This document shows, in pieces, positions 1 through 6,919 of a stretch of 64,000 nt of DNA. Origin of the DNA: MH13 sp040219355 (GTDB lineage: Bacteria > Pseudomonadota > Alphaproteobacteria > Rhizobiales > MH13). Both the position numbers and the translations under genes were made by a program. Every line of letters begins with the position of its first letter. Positions within the stretch are counted from its first letter, which is position 1. A model generated the notes under the pieces. The model worked only from the letters and a program-made list of their open reading frames with translations, was not told the DNA's origin and ran no database searches. The DNA is taken from the NCBI GenBank assembly GCA_040219355.1, contig JAVJSN010000010.1:434001-498000 (forward strand). The letters run 5' to 3'.

Positions 1-119
1 ACGGCATCAATCTACCGAACCTACGCGACAATGTTCGCCCGACTCGTGCCCGCGCTGACCTCATCCTCACCAAAGGCGAGGATCACATGATCGAGCGCGT
101 GGATTTGCGGAAGGTTTAG
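1..119 (+). CDS. coaA: Pantothenate kinase, type I, C-terminal end only (partial)
   Basis: An open frame enters from the left edge (first full codon at position 3) and stops with TAG at 117-119. The 38 visible residues contain NVRPTRARADLILTKG and IERVDLRK, which match the C-terminal tail of bacterial type I pantothenate kinase (E. coli CoaA ends with NILPTRERASLILTK and EEVRLRK, recalled from memory). CoaA phosphorylates pantothenate, the first committed step of coenzyme A synthesis. The catalytic P-loop lies outside the window. The gene is convergent with pnp. Confidence 0.75.
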   Translation, partial: GINLPNLRDNVRPTRARADLILTKGEDHMIERVDLRKV

Positions 120-189
120 CGGTTGTGCCGAAGGCACAGAGCAGACTTTGTAACGCGCGCTGAAGCGGTCGGGCCATAGGCCCAGAGCG
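119..189. repeat. Pair of short hairpin repeats downstream of coaA
   Basis: Two related inverted repeats lie right after the coaA stop. Unit 1 (119-142) has core TTGTGCC-GAA-GGCACAG, a 7-bp stem with a 3-nt loop. Unit 2 (164-189) has a GGGCC-ATA-GGCCC core. Both begin with GCGGT and end with AGAGC or AGAGCG. The same family recurs at 3118-3250 and 39130-39202, always between genes. It resembles a REP-type element; function unknown. Confidence 0.6.
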
Positions 190-254
190 AAGCGCTTGAA
201 AAAACCTCCCGAAACTGTCCGCTAGGAGGCTATTGGCGTCTAAGATTTTCGACA

Positions 255-288
255 AAAGGGCGCCGGAGACAGTGTCTCGGCGCCCTTT
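255..288 (-). terminator. Intrinsic terminator between pnp and coaA
   Basis: An inverted repeat pairs AAAGGGCGCCG on the left with CGGCGCCCTTT on the right, extended by AGAC/GTCT around a 3-nt loop with one bulged G. On the minus strand the stem is followed by a short run of T and lies 26 bp beyond the pnp stop. The symmetry means it could also stop plus-strand transcripts from coaA. Confidence 0.65.
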
Positions 289-313
289 CTTAGTCTCTCA
301 ATGAACCGACGGC

Positions 314-2440
314 TTAGTCGTCGTCGCTTTCAGTGATTTCTTCGCCAGTTTCCTGGTCGACCATCTTCATGCCGAGGCGCACTTTGCCGCGGTCATCAAA
401 GCCCAGAAGCTTAACCCAAACCTTGTCGCCTTCTTTGACAACGTCGGTGGTCTGCTTCACGCGGTCGGCAGCGAGCTGCGAAATGTGCACCAGACCGTCC
501 TTGGGGCCGAAGAAGTTGACGAACGCACCAAAGTCCACAGTCTTCACAACCGTACCCTGGTAGATTTGGCCTTCTTCAGGATCATCCGTGATCGACTTGA
601 TCCACTTGATCGCCGCTTCAATCGACTTGCCATCCGATGAGGCCACTTTCACGGTGCCATCATCTTCGATGTTGATCTTCGCACCGGTCTTTTCGACGAT
701 CTCACGGATCACCTTACCACCGGCGCCGATCACATCACGGATCTTGTCGGTTGGGATGGAAAGCTGCTCGATCCGCGGCGCAAACTCGCCAAGTTCCGAA
801 CGCGCTTCACCAAGTGCACGGCTCATCTCGCCCAGAATGTGCAAACGGCCGCCTTTGGCCTGATCCAGAGCGATCTGCATGATCTCTTCGGTGATGCCAT
901 CGATCTTGATGTCCATCTGCAGCGAGGTGATGCCGTTGGCCGTACCGGCCACCTTGAAGTCCATATCGCCAAGGTGATCTTCATCGCCGAGAATATCGGA
1001 GAGAACAGCGAACTCATCGCCTTCTTTGATCAGGCCCATGGCGATACCGGCAACCGGAGCTTTCAGCGGAACGCCCGCATCCATCAGCGCCAGCGAGGTA
1101 CCGCAAACGGTGGCCATAGAGGAAGAACCATTGGACTCGGTGATTTCCGACACAACGCGCAGCGTGTACGGGAACTCCGTCTTGGCTGGCAGCATCGGGT
1201 GGATCGCGCGCCATGCAAGCTTGCCGTGACCGATCTCACGACGACCTGGAGACCCCACACGGCCCGCTTCACCAACCGAGAACGGTGGGAAGTTATAGTG
1301 CAGCATGAAGTTGCCGAAGTTCAGGCCATCCAGACCATCAATCATCTGCTCATCATCGCCGGTGCCAAGCGTGGCAACCACAATCGCTTGCGTTTCACCA
1401 CGGGTGAACAGGGCTGAACCGTGCGTGCGTGGCAGGATACCCACTTCGCTTTCGATCTGACGAACCGTAACGAGATCACGGCCATCGATGCGGCTCTTGG
1501 TCTTCAGGATGTTGCCGCGAACGGTTGCTGCTTCAACCTTCTTGAACACGGTTTTGACCTGCGTTTCGGTCCAGGCTGGGCTATCTGCACCTTCTGGGAA
1601 GAACGTGTCCATAACCTTTTTGCGTGCCTCGCCGATGGCATCCTGACGTTCCATCTTGGTGGTGATGGCGTAGGCCGCGGCCAGATCGTCAGACACCATG
1701 CCGCTAACCGCGCCATAGAGTTCAGAGAGATCTTCAGGCTGGAAGTCGCGTGGCTCTTTAGCGCATTTTTCGGCCAGCTGAATGATGGCGTCGATCACAG
1801 GCTGGAAGCCCTTGTGGCCGAACATCACCGCTTCCAGCATGGTGGCTTCGTCAAGTTCTTTGGCTTCTGATTCCACCATCAGCACTGCGTCATTGGTACC
1901 GGCAACAACCAGATCAAGCTCGGTGTCTTCCATCTGATCGTTGGTTGGGTTCAACACGAACTCACCATTCAGGCGGCCAACACGTGCACCACCGATTGGC
2001 CCCATGAAAGGGACGCCCGAAAGCGTCAGAGCAGCAGAGGCTGCCACCATGGCCAGCATATCTGGATCGTTTTCCATGTCGTAGGACATGCAGGTACAAA
2101 TCACCTGGGTCTCGTGCTTGTAACCTTCCACAAAGAGCGGACGGATTGGACGGTCGATCAGGCGAGAGACCAGCGTCTCTTTTTCGGTCGGACGACCTTC
2201 GCGCTTGAAGAAACCGCCTGGAATGCGGCCCGCAGCGTAATATTTTTCCTGATAGTTCACCGTCAACGGGAAGAAATCGAGGCCCGGCTTGGGTGAGTGC
2301 GCGGACACAACGGTCGCGATCACAGTGGTTTCGCCATACGTGGCGATAACCGCGCCATCTGCCTGACGAGCAACCTTACCCGATTCCAGTGTCAGTTCGC
2401 GGCCGCCCCAGTCGAGGCTAATTTTATGATGATTGAACAT
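314..2440 (-). CDS. pnp: Polyribonucleotide nucleotidyltransferase (PNPase)
   Basis: A 3'-5' phosphorolytic exoribonuclease that degrades mRNA and belongs to the degradosome in many proteobacteria. The 708 residues have the usual family length and order: first RNase PH domain (about 10-145), alpha-helical linker, second RNase PH domain (about 325-460), KH domain with IRDVIGAGGKVIREI (about 560-615) and S1 domain with GAFVNFFGPKDGLVHIS (about 620-690). The C-terminus is acidic. ATG at 2440 is preceded by an AAGGA Shine-Dalgarno sequence about 10 nt upstream. It follows rpsO on the same strand, as in most proteobacteria, with a 382-bp leader between. Confidence 0.98.
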   Translation of the reverse strand: MFNHHKISLDWGGRELTLESGKVARQADGAVIATYGETTVIATVVSAHSPKPGLDFFPLTVNYQEKYYAAGRIPGGFFKREGRPTEKETLVSRLIDRPIRPLFVEGYKHETQVICTCMSYDMENDPDMLAMVAASAALTLSGVPFMGPIGGARVGRLNGEFVLNPTNDQMEDTELDLVVAGTNDAVLMVESEAKELDEATMLEAVMFGHKGFQPVIDAIIQLAEKCAKEPRDFQPEDLSELYGAVSGMVSDDLAAAYAITTKMERQDAIGEARKKVMDTFFPEGADSPAWTETQVKTVFKKVEAATVRGNILKTKSRIDGRDLVTVRQIESEVGILPRTHGSALFTRGETQAIVVATLGTGDDEQMIDGLDGLNFGNFMLHYNFPPFSVGEAGRVGSPGRREIGHGKLAWRAIHPMLPAKTEFPYTLRVVSEITESNGSSSMATVCGTSLALMDAGVPLKAPVAGIAMGLIKEGDEFAVLSDILGDEDHLGDMDFKVAGTANGITSLQMDIKIDGITEEIMQIALDQAKGGRLHILGEMSRALGEARSELGEFAPRIEQLSIPTDKIRDVIGAGGKVIREIVEKTGAKINIEDDGTVKVASSDGKSIEAAIKWIKSITDDPEEGQIYQGTVVKTVDFGAFVNFFGPKDGLVHISQLAADRVKQTTDVVKEGDKVWVKLLGFDDRGKVRLGMKMVDQETGEEITESDDD

Positions 2441-2822
2441 TCATCGTTCCTTGTAACGGGCCGCTACCCTTATGGCGCGTACCCCGGTCAATACAGCCCA
2501 ATCCCCCATGGATCGGGTCCGTAAACCGGCAGACAAGAAGCGAAGGCCATCCTGGTGAACAGTGGCGACCCGCCCGTGGGAGAAGCTCGCCAACGACGAG
2601 AGGCTCCAGCGCAGGTGGGTCACGTGATCTACCGTCTGTGCCAATCTGTTGGCTCAAGAACCATCAGCAAGACGACGGAGCCCTGAACCATTCAGGGATC
2701 GGCAATCCTGCCAGTGACCAACGCGAGACAAAAGCTTGGCGGTTTAGGGGGCCTTCGCCGTTCGTACACCGGCAAATGCCAAGGGCACGCCGGATAGCCG
2801 GCGTGTCCTTGAAAAGCGTATG
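2441..2822 (-). other. Gene-free rpsO-pnp leader region
   Basis: This stretch between rpsO and pnp contains no convincing coding frame; short frames here lack family signatures and ribosome sites. It holds the strong hairpin at 2781-2810 just after rpsO. In E. coli the matching region is an RNase III-processed leader through which PNPase controls its own mRNA. Whether this leader works the same way cannot be read from the sequence, and no large perfect stem was found near the pnp start. Confidence 0.5.
2781..2810 (-). terminator. rpsO: Hairpin terminator or processing stem after rpsO
   Basis: On the minus strand AAGGACACGCCGG pairs with CCGGCGTGCCCTT (one mismatch) around a CTAT loop, 12 bp after the rpsO stop. 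The T run after it is poor, so it may be a partial terminator or an mRNA end/processing stem that lets some transcription continue into pnp. Confidence 0.6.
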
Positions 2823-3092
2823 TTAGCGACGGATGCCAAGGCGCTCGATCAGCGAGCGGTAGCGGGCTTCGTCACCCTTTTTAATGTAGTCAAGAAGCTT
2901 GCGGCGCAGGCTGACCATTTTGAGAAGGCCACGGCGGGAGTGGTTGTCCTTTTTGTGGTCTTTGAAATGGCCGGTCAGATTGTTGATCCGCTCGGTGAGA
3001 ATAGCGACCTGAACCTCAGGAGAGCCTGTATCGCCAGGCTTGTTGCCATACTCTTCCATCAGCGCAGCTTTGCGCTCAGTCGTAATCGACAT
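2823..3092 (-). CDS. rpsO: 30S ribosomal protein S15
   Basis: Primary 16S rRNA-binding protein of the 30S platform. The 89 residues from MSITTERK match S15 closely, including GDTGSPEVQVAILTERI, HKKDNHSRRGLL and the C-terminal YRSLIERLGIRR. The start at 3092 is preferred because AGGAG lies 10-14 nt upstream; a longer in-frame extension to 3146 lacks S15 similarity. Normally this gene follows truB; here about 2.4 kb of unrelated genes lie between them. Confidence 0.98.
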   Translation of the reverse strand: MSITTERKAALMEEYGNKPGDTGSPEVQVAILTERINNLTGHFKDHKKDNHSRRGLLKMVSLRRKLLDYIKKGDEARYRSLIERLGIRR

Positions 3093-3117
3093 CGGGTGTC
3101 TCCTAATATCTAGAGGA

Positions 3118-3250
3118 AAGCGGTTATGCCAAAGGCACAGAGCCACTCAGGAATGGCCTGCCCGGGATGTCGTCCAGTGCAGGTCAGAATTACGGTTGTT
3201 CCGAAGGAACAGAGCCAGAGTTTATCAATGGTTGTTCCGAAGGAACAGAG
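3118..3250. repeat. Three short hairpin repeats upstream of rpsO
   Basis: Three units of the same family as at 119-189: 3118-3143 (core TTATGCC-AAA-GGCACAG), 3193-3215 and 3230-3250 (both with core TTGTTCC-GAA-GGAACAG). The stem bases change in both arms together between units (TGCC/GGCA versus TTCC/GGAA), so the pairing is conserved rather than the sequence. Short overlapping frames read VVPKEQS-type peptides through them; these are taken as by-products. The surrounding 3093-3408 interval carries no other supported gene and presumably contains the rpsO promoter. Confidence 0.65.
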
Positions 3251-3408
3251 TCACACCATGTTCAGGGAACGATTGATCCCTTCAATACGGCGTTGCGATG
3301 GCAAACAGCCAACGGTGCCGGGGCTATAGAGGGTTTTGGAGGGATTGGAAAGGGGTAGCAGTGCCCAAGGCGTGCAAGAGAAAACGGGCGCAAGGCGTGT
3401 CGTGATCC

Positions 3409-4311
3409 TTAAACGTCATTTGTGAAATGCGCCGACGCCAGTTTCTCCGCAAGCCAGGCGATGGCGGGATCGGCGCTGCGGGCTTTTGCCCAGACCAGAT
3501 ACGAGGTGATGCTAGGCACATCGAAGAGCAAGGGCGCTGTGGCAAGCGACAGGTTGGCCCGCGCGAACGCACCTGTGGAAGCGGGCAGCACGCTGATAAA
3601 CGGTGTGCCGCAGACCAGACGCGCCGCGTCGGAAATCAACGGAACCCGGATCCGCACCTCCCGGCTGCGGCCGAGCTTGGCCAGATGCCGATCAACCACA
3701 CTTGGACCGGACCCGGCAGGCGAGGCCAGCACGAACACGGCCGCACAAAAGCTATCCATATCATGCGGAGCGGTGCATTTCGCAGGGTCGTAAACGATCA
3801 CATAGGGTTCGCTCAAAATCGCGCGCCGCTCAAAGCTTGGGCCAAGCTTGGCGTTGACCTGAAAAGCGAAATCGAAGCTCAGCCTTTGGTAATCCTGGTC
3901 CAGCGACGCCGCTGGCTGCAACAGCTGAAAACTGGTCGCCGGGCCATAGCGCAAGGCAATGTCGCGCACGAGCGGACCGAAGGCCGTTAGGTGATAGTCC
4001 GAACAGCGGATTAGGAACTGGCGCTGTGTCATGCCCGGCTCAAATTTGGCGCGCCTGGATAAAAGGGCATCGCCACATTGCCGCCATTCGGTAAGGCCCG
4101 CCAGAAGATCGCTAGCAAAAGGTGATGGCGCGAGCGCACTGCCGTCGCGCACCAGCAGAGGATCATCGTAATAGGCGCGCAGGTCAGCTAGGGCCTTGCT
4201 GACCGAGGGCTGCGTGCGGTTGAGCCGCCGCGCGGCGCCTGACACGCTGCCGCATTCCAGAAGGTCAATCAGAATGAGAAGCTTGTTGAGAGAAATGGGC
4301 GGCAAGGGCAT
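3409..4311 (-). CDS. LysR-family transcriptional regulator
   Basis: The 300 residues show the LysR plan: an N-terminal winged helix-turn-helix (about 5-65, with SVSGAARRLNRTQPSVSKAL) and a C-terminal substrate-binding domain (about 95-290). The target and ligand are unknown. It is divergent from the secreted protein at 4411, with an AT-rich, palindrome-bearing spacer, the usual arrangement for a LysR protein controlling its neighbour. It sits inside the normally compact truB-rpsO-pnp cluster, so it is probably an insertion into this locus. Confidence 0.9.
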   Translation of the reverse strand: MPLPPISLNKLLILIDLLECGSVSGAARRLNRTQPSVSKALADLRAYYDDPLLVRDGSALAPSPFASDLLAGLTEWRQCGDALLSRRAKFEPGMTQRQFLIRCSDYHLTAFGPLVRDIALRYGPATSFQLLQPAASLDQDYQRLSFDFAFQVNAKLGPSFERRAILSEPYVIVYDPAKCTAPHDMDSFCAAVFVLASPAGSGPSVVDRHLAKLGRSREVRIRVPLISDAARLVCGTPFISVLPASTGAFARANLSLATAPLLFDVPSITSYLVWAKARSADPAIAWLAEKLASAHFTNDV

Positions 4312-4331
4312 AAAGAAATAGCATACTTATT

Positions 4332-4373
4332 ATAGAAAAGATAAATTTTTCCTATTCTGTATCGCATGCGATA
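4332..4373. promoter_or_regulatory. Candidate LysR operator between divergent genes
   Basis: Two inverted repeats lie in the AT-rich spacer: ATAGAAAA facing TTTTTCCTAT (4332-4355, one unpaired base) and a perfect 14-bp palindrome TATCGCATGCGATA (4360-4373). Their position between a LysR gene and a divergent gene fits an operator. No promoter hexamers were assigned with confidence. Confidence 0.4.
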
Positions 4374-4410
4374 TCAAGTCATCCCCCCTCTTGAACAGGA
4401 TGACGCCACG

Positions 4411-5040
4411 ATGACCGGACACATAAAACAGTTGGTTCTTGCAGCCCTTTTGACCGCTTCAGCCATGATTGTTTCGACCACGCTTGTTGCGGCCAATGAA
4501 TTTCAGCTGGAAGAGACCATTGTGCTCGGCGAGCCCTCGGCGAGGGTTGAGGCGCTGGTTTCTGTCAACGGCATACTGCGCATCGTCAACGCGTTCATGA
4601 GCGCAGATACAAGCGGCCAGATGGCGCCGATTACGGCGCTTGCCGAAAGTGTCTATGCCAGCAATGCCGATGTTTTCCGCAGTCAGGAGTTCATGACAGA
4701 ACAGGATGCCGGGGGTACGGCTTTCCTCAAAGCGCTCGGCTTCATCCACGATGTTTTGGGCGCTGGAACAGAGTATCTCGCCCCTTTGCAGGTCTGCGCG
4801 ATCTATGCATTCCAACCCGACGATGGAGCAGCAGGCGATGTCGATCTGGCGATGAGCACCGCCGCCGTGGTGCCCCAATTCGGTCTCGTGCTCAACACGG
4901 TGCTGGTCAAGACCAGCCTGATCGGCGGTGTGCGCCAGATTACGGCGCATGACTATCTGACGGCTCCAGCTGCCGGCGAGGACTGCGATGGTCCTGCGGC
5001 CGCCAACTTTGGCGCCCAGTGGTCAGCTCGCGTCCAATAG
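4411..5040 (+). CDS. Secreted protein of unknown function
   Basis: No family was recognised. From ATG 4411 the product is 209 residues with a typical signal peptide: basic start MTGHIKQ, hydrophobic core LVLAALLTASAMIVSTTLV, and probable cleavage after AAN or VAA near residue 30. The mature part has two cysteines (in QVCAIYAF and EDCDGP) that could form a disulfide. A longer frame from 4366 would put 15 extra residues in front of the signal peptide, so 4411 is preferred; AGGA lies about 12 nt upstream. It is divergent from the LysR gene and may be its target. Confidence 0.7.
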   Translation: MTGHIKQLVLAALLTASAMIVSTTLVAANEFQLEETIVLGEPSARVEALVSVNGILRIVNAFMSADTSGQMAPITALAESVYASNADVFRSQEFMTEQDAGGTAFLKALGFIHDVLGAGTEYLAPLQVCAIYAFQPDDGAAGDVDLAMSTAAVVPQFGLVLNTVLVKTSLIGGVRQITAHDYLTAPAAGEDCDGPAAANFGAQWSARVQ

Positions 5041-5152
5041 GTCCAAATTTACCCACGGCGCGGTATGCTAGGCGTCACACGCGCCTGTTTTCATCGGTTT
5101 CTTAAGGAAGTCTGCGCTAGATTAAAGGCCCCTGGATCGTTGGAAGACTGTC

Positions 5153-5548
5153 ATGCAAAATACCGTCCTTGCCGTCTCCCCCGCTGCTGAGCCTTCCGAC
5201 GACCGTCGCCAGGATCGCCGTCGCCGTACATTCGCCAGCGGGACGGTCATCCTCGACAATCGCATGTCCACCTTTGACGTCCTGGTGCGCAACCGGTCCG
5301 ACAAAGGTTTCCTGCTCAAAACCGAGAACACGGCGTTGATTCCCAATGAGTTTTCGCTGCGCCTTTTAGGCGAACGGAGCGAGTTTCGCTGCGCAGTGGT
5401 GAGGCGTTCTCAAGACACGCTTGGCATCAAGGTGATTGGGCTCTCCGGCGGTGAAAAGACCACGCCAAAAACGGACGCAAAGCCGGATCCGCAGGCGGAG
5501 CTTCGGGCCAGGTTGGCTGCGCGGTTTCCGCACCTCACCAAGGCCTAG
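5153..5548 (+). CDS. PilZ-domain protein, putative c-di-GMP receptor
   Basis: The 131 residues contain one PilZ domain. The RxxxR signature is present in the arginine-rich RRQDRRRRTF stretch (about residues 18-27), and the second motif (D/N)xSxxG appears as NRSDKG (about 47-52). Both bind cyclic di-GMP in known PilZ proteins. There is no fused output domain, so it would act as a single-domain adaptor. It is convergent with truB, four bases apart. Downstream partners cannot be inferred here. Confidence 0.85.
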   Translation: MQNTVLAVSPAAEPSDDRRQDRRRRTFASGTVILDNRMSTFDVLVRNRSDKGFLLKTENTALIPNEFSLRLLGERSEFRCAVVRRSQDTLGIKVIGLSGGEKTTPKTDAKPDPQAELRARLAARFPHLTKA

Positions 5549-5552
5549 GCCG

Positions 5553-6470
5553 TCAGCCGTCAGCCGGCACGATCACGCGTTTCGGCAAAAACTTGCCATA
5601 GTCCATCACGCCTAGGGCGATCAGCTCGTCACCGTCCATGGCGTAAGCTTCTTCGCCATTGGCGGGTGCCGTTGGTCCACGCACAAGCAAGCTCATGCCG
5701 CGGCGCAGTTTGGCAGCATCGCCTGAAACCACCTGAATTTCGTGCAGCTCGCCGAGCGCATCAGCCATCGGAGTGAGAAACTGGTCACACTCTTCGGGAC
5801 CTTCGACAGCCTCCAACTGGTCCAGCGTCACCGTCATCTGCTCATCAAACGGGCCGACTTGCGTGCGCCGCAGGCTCGTCACATGGCCGCGGGTGCCCAG
5901 CGCACGTCCCAAATCACGGGCAATCGCGCGCACATAGGTGCCTTTGCCGCAATGGGCTTCAAACAGCGCGCGGTCATTATCCGGTGATCCAAGATAGGCA
6001 AGATCGTGAATGGTGATCTGGCTGGGTTCCAGCTCCACCACCTCACCATCACGGGCCAGATCGTAAGCCCGCTCGCCATCGATTTTCTTGGCCGAAAAAG
6101 CCGGTGGAACCTGATCAATCGTGCCGACAAACTGCGGCAGAACCGAGAGAATAGCCTCCTCATCTGGGCGTTTGTCGCTGGTGGCGACCGGTTCGCCTTC
6201 GGTATCGTCGGTCGACGTTTCAACGCCCCAGCGAACGGTAAATAGATACCGCTTCTCGCCATCCATCACATAGGGAACGGTTTTCGTCGCTTCCCCTAAC
6301 GCAAGCGGAAGAACGCCCGATGCCAGCGGATCAAGTGTGCCAGCATGACCGGCCTTTTGGGCATCGAACAACCGCCGCACGCGCGAAACCGCATGTGTCG
6401 AGGTCACACCGACGGGTTTATCAAGGATAATCCAGCCAGAAACCTTCCGACCCTTCTTCCGTCTGCCCAT
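5553..6470 (-). CDS. truB: tRNA pseudouridine(55) synthase TruB
   Basis: Makes pseudouridine 55 in the T-loop of tRNAs. The 305 residues contain the catalytic motif GHAGTLDPLASGVLPL with the expected nucleophile Asp47, the KRYLFTVRWGVETSTDD block and KGTYVRAIARDLG. The start ATG overlaps the rbfA stop by one base (TGATG), implying translational coupling. Last gene of the rimP-nusA-infB operon here; in related genomes rpsO follows directly. Confidence 0.97.
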   Translation of the reverse strand: MGRRKKGRKVSGWIILDKPVGVTSTHAVSRVRRLFDAQKAGHAGTLDPLASGVLPLALGEATKTVPYVMDGEKRYLFTVRWGVETSTDDTEGEPVATSDKRPDEEAILSVLPQFVGTIDQVPPAFSAKKIDGERAYDLARDGEVVELEPSQITIHDLAYLGSPDNDRALFEAHCGKGTYVRAIARDLGRALGTRGHVTSLRRTQVGPFDEQMTVTLDQLEAVEGPEECDQFLTPMADALGELHEIQVVSGDAAKLRRGMSLLVRGPTAPANGEEAYAMDGDELIALGVMDYGKFLPKRVIVPADG

Positions 6471-6865
6471 CAGTCGTTGTCTTCTTTCCCTCGGACGGCG
6501 TCCGTGTCGCGCGCGACTTCAGGTGAACGCAAAATCTCGTCGATCTTGCCGTAGGTGTCGAATGAGGTATCCGGCTTGAAGCGCAAGGTCGGCGTGAAAC
6601 GCAAATTGAGCTGACGTCCTATCTGCATGCGCATATCGCGCGCGCCACCAGCGAGCTTCTTGGTCAGCTCTTTGGGATCGCCTGGCCCAATGGGCGTCAC
6701 GAAGCATGTGGCAATCTTAAGGTCGGGCGACATGCGCACCTCGGAGACAGAAACCAGCGTGCCGGCGAGATCAAGCCCGTGCACGTCACCGCGTGTAAGC
6801 ACATCCGACAGCGCGTGCCGGACCAGCTCACCAACCCGCAATTGCCGTTGAGAGGGAGCGTTCAT
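6470..6865 (-). CDS. rbfA: 30S ribosome-binding factor RbfA
   Basis: Late 30S maturation factor that binds near the 5' end of 16S rRNA. The 131-residue product has the KH-like RbfA fold: N-terminal RQLRVGELVRHALSDVL, VSVSEVRMSPDLKIATCFV, and LNLRFTPTLRFKPDTSFD. It sits between infB (54 bp upstream) and truB (one-base overlap), the standard order. Confidence 0.96.
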   Translation of the reverse strand: MNAPSQRQLRVGELVRHALSDVLTRGDVHGLDLAGTLVSVSEVRMSPDLKIATCFVTPIGPGDPKELTKKLAGGARDMRMQIGRQLNLRFTPTLRFKPDTSFDTYGKIDEILRSPEVARDTDAVRGKEDND

Positions 6866-6919
6866 CGAATAACCTTCGTGAAACCGTGCCTTTGTGGGCG
6901 GCGCGCTTTAGGTCGAAAC

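Noticed and set aside
67..255. A 62-codon minus-strand frame between pnp and coaA
   Set aside because: It covers the hairpin repeats and the end of coaA and lacks a ribosome site or similarity.
3040..3358. Three overlapping plus-strand frames with VVPKEQS-like repeated peptides upstream of rpsO
   Set aside because: The repeated peptides are produced by the hairpin repeat units; the frames start inside rpsO or the repeats and have no ribosome sites.
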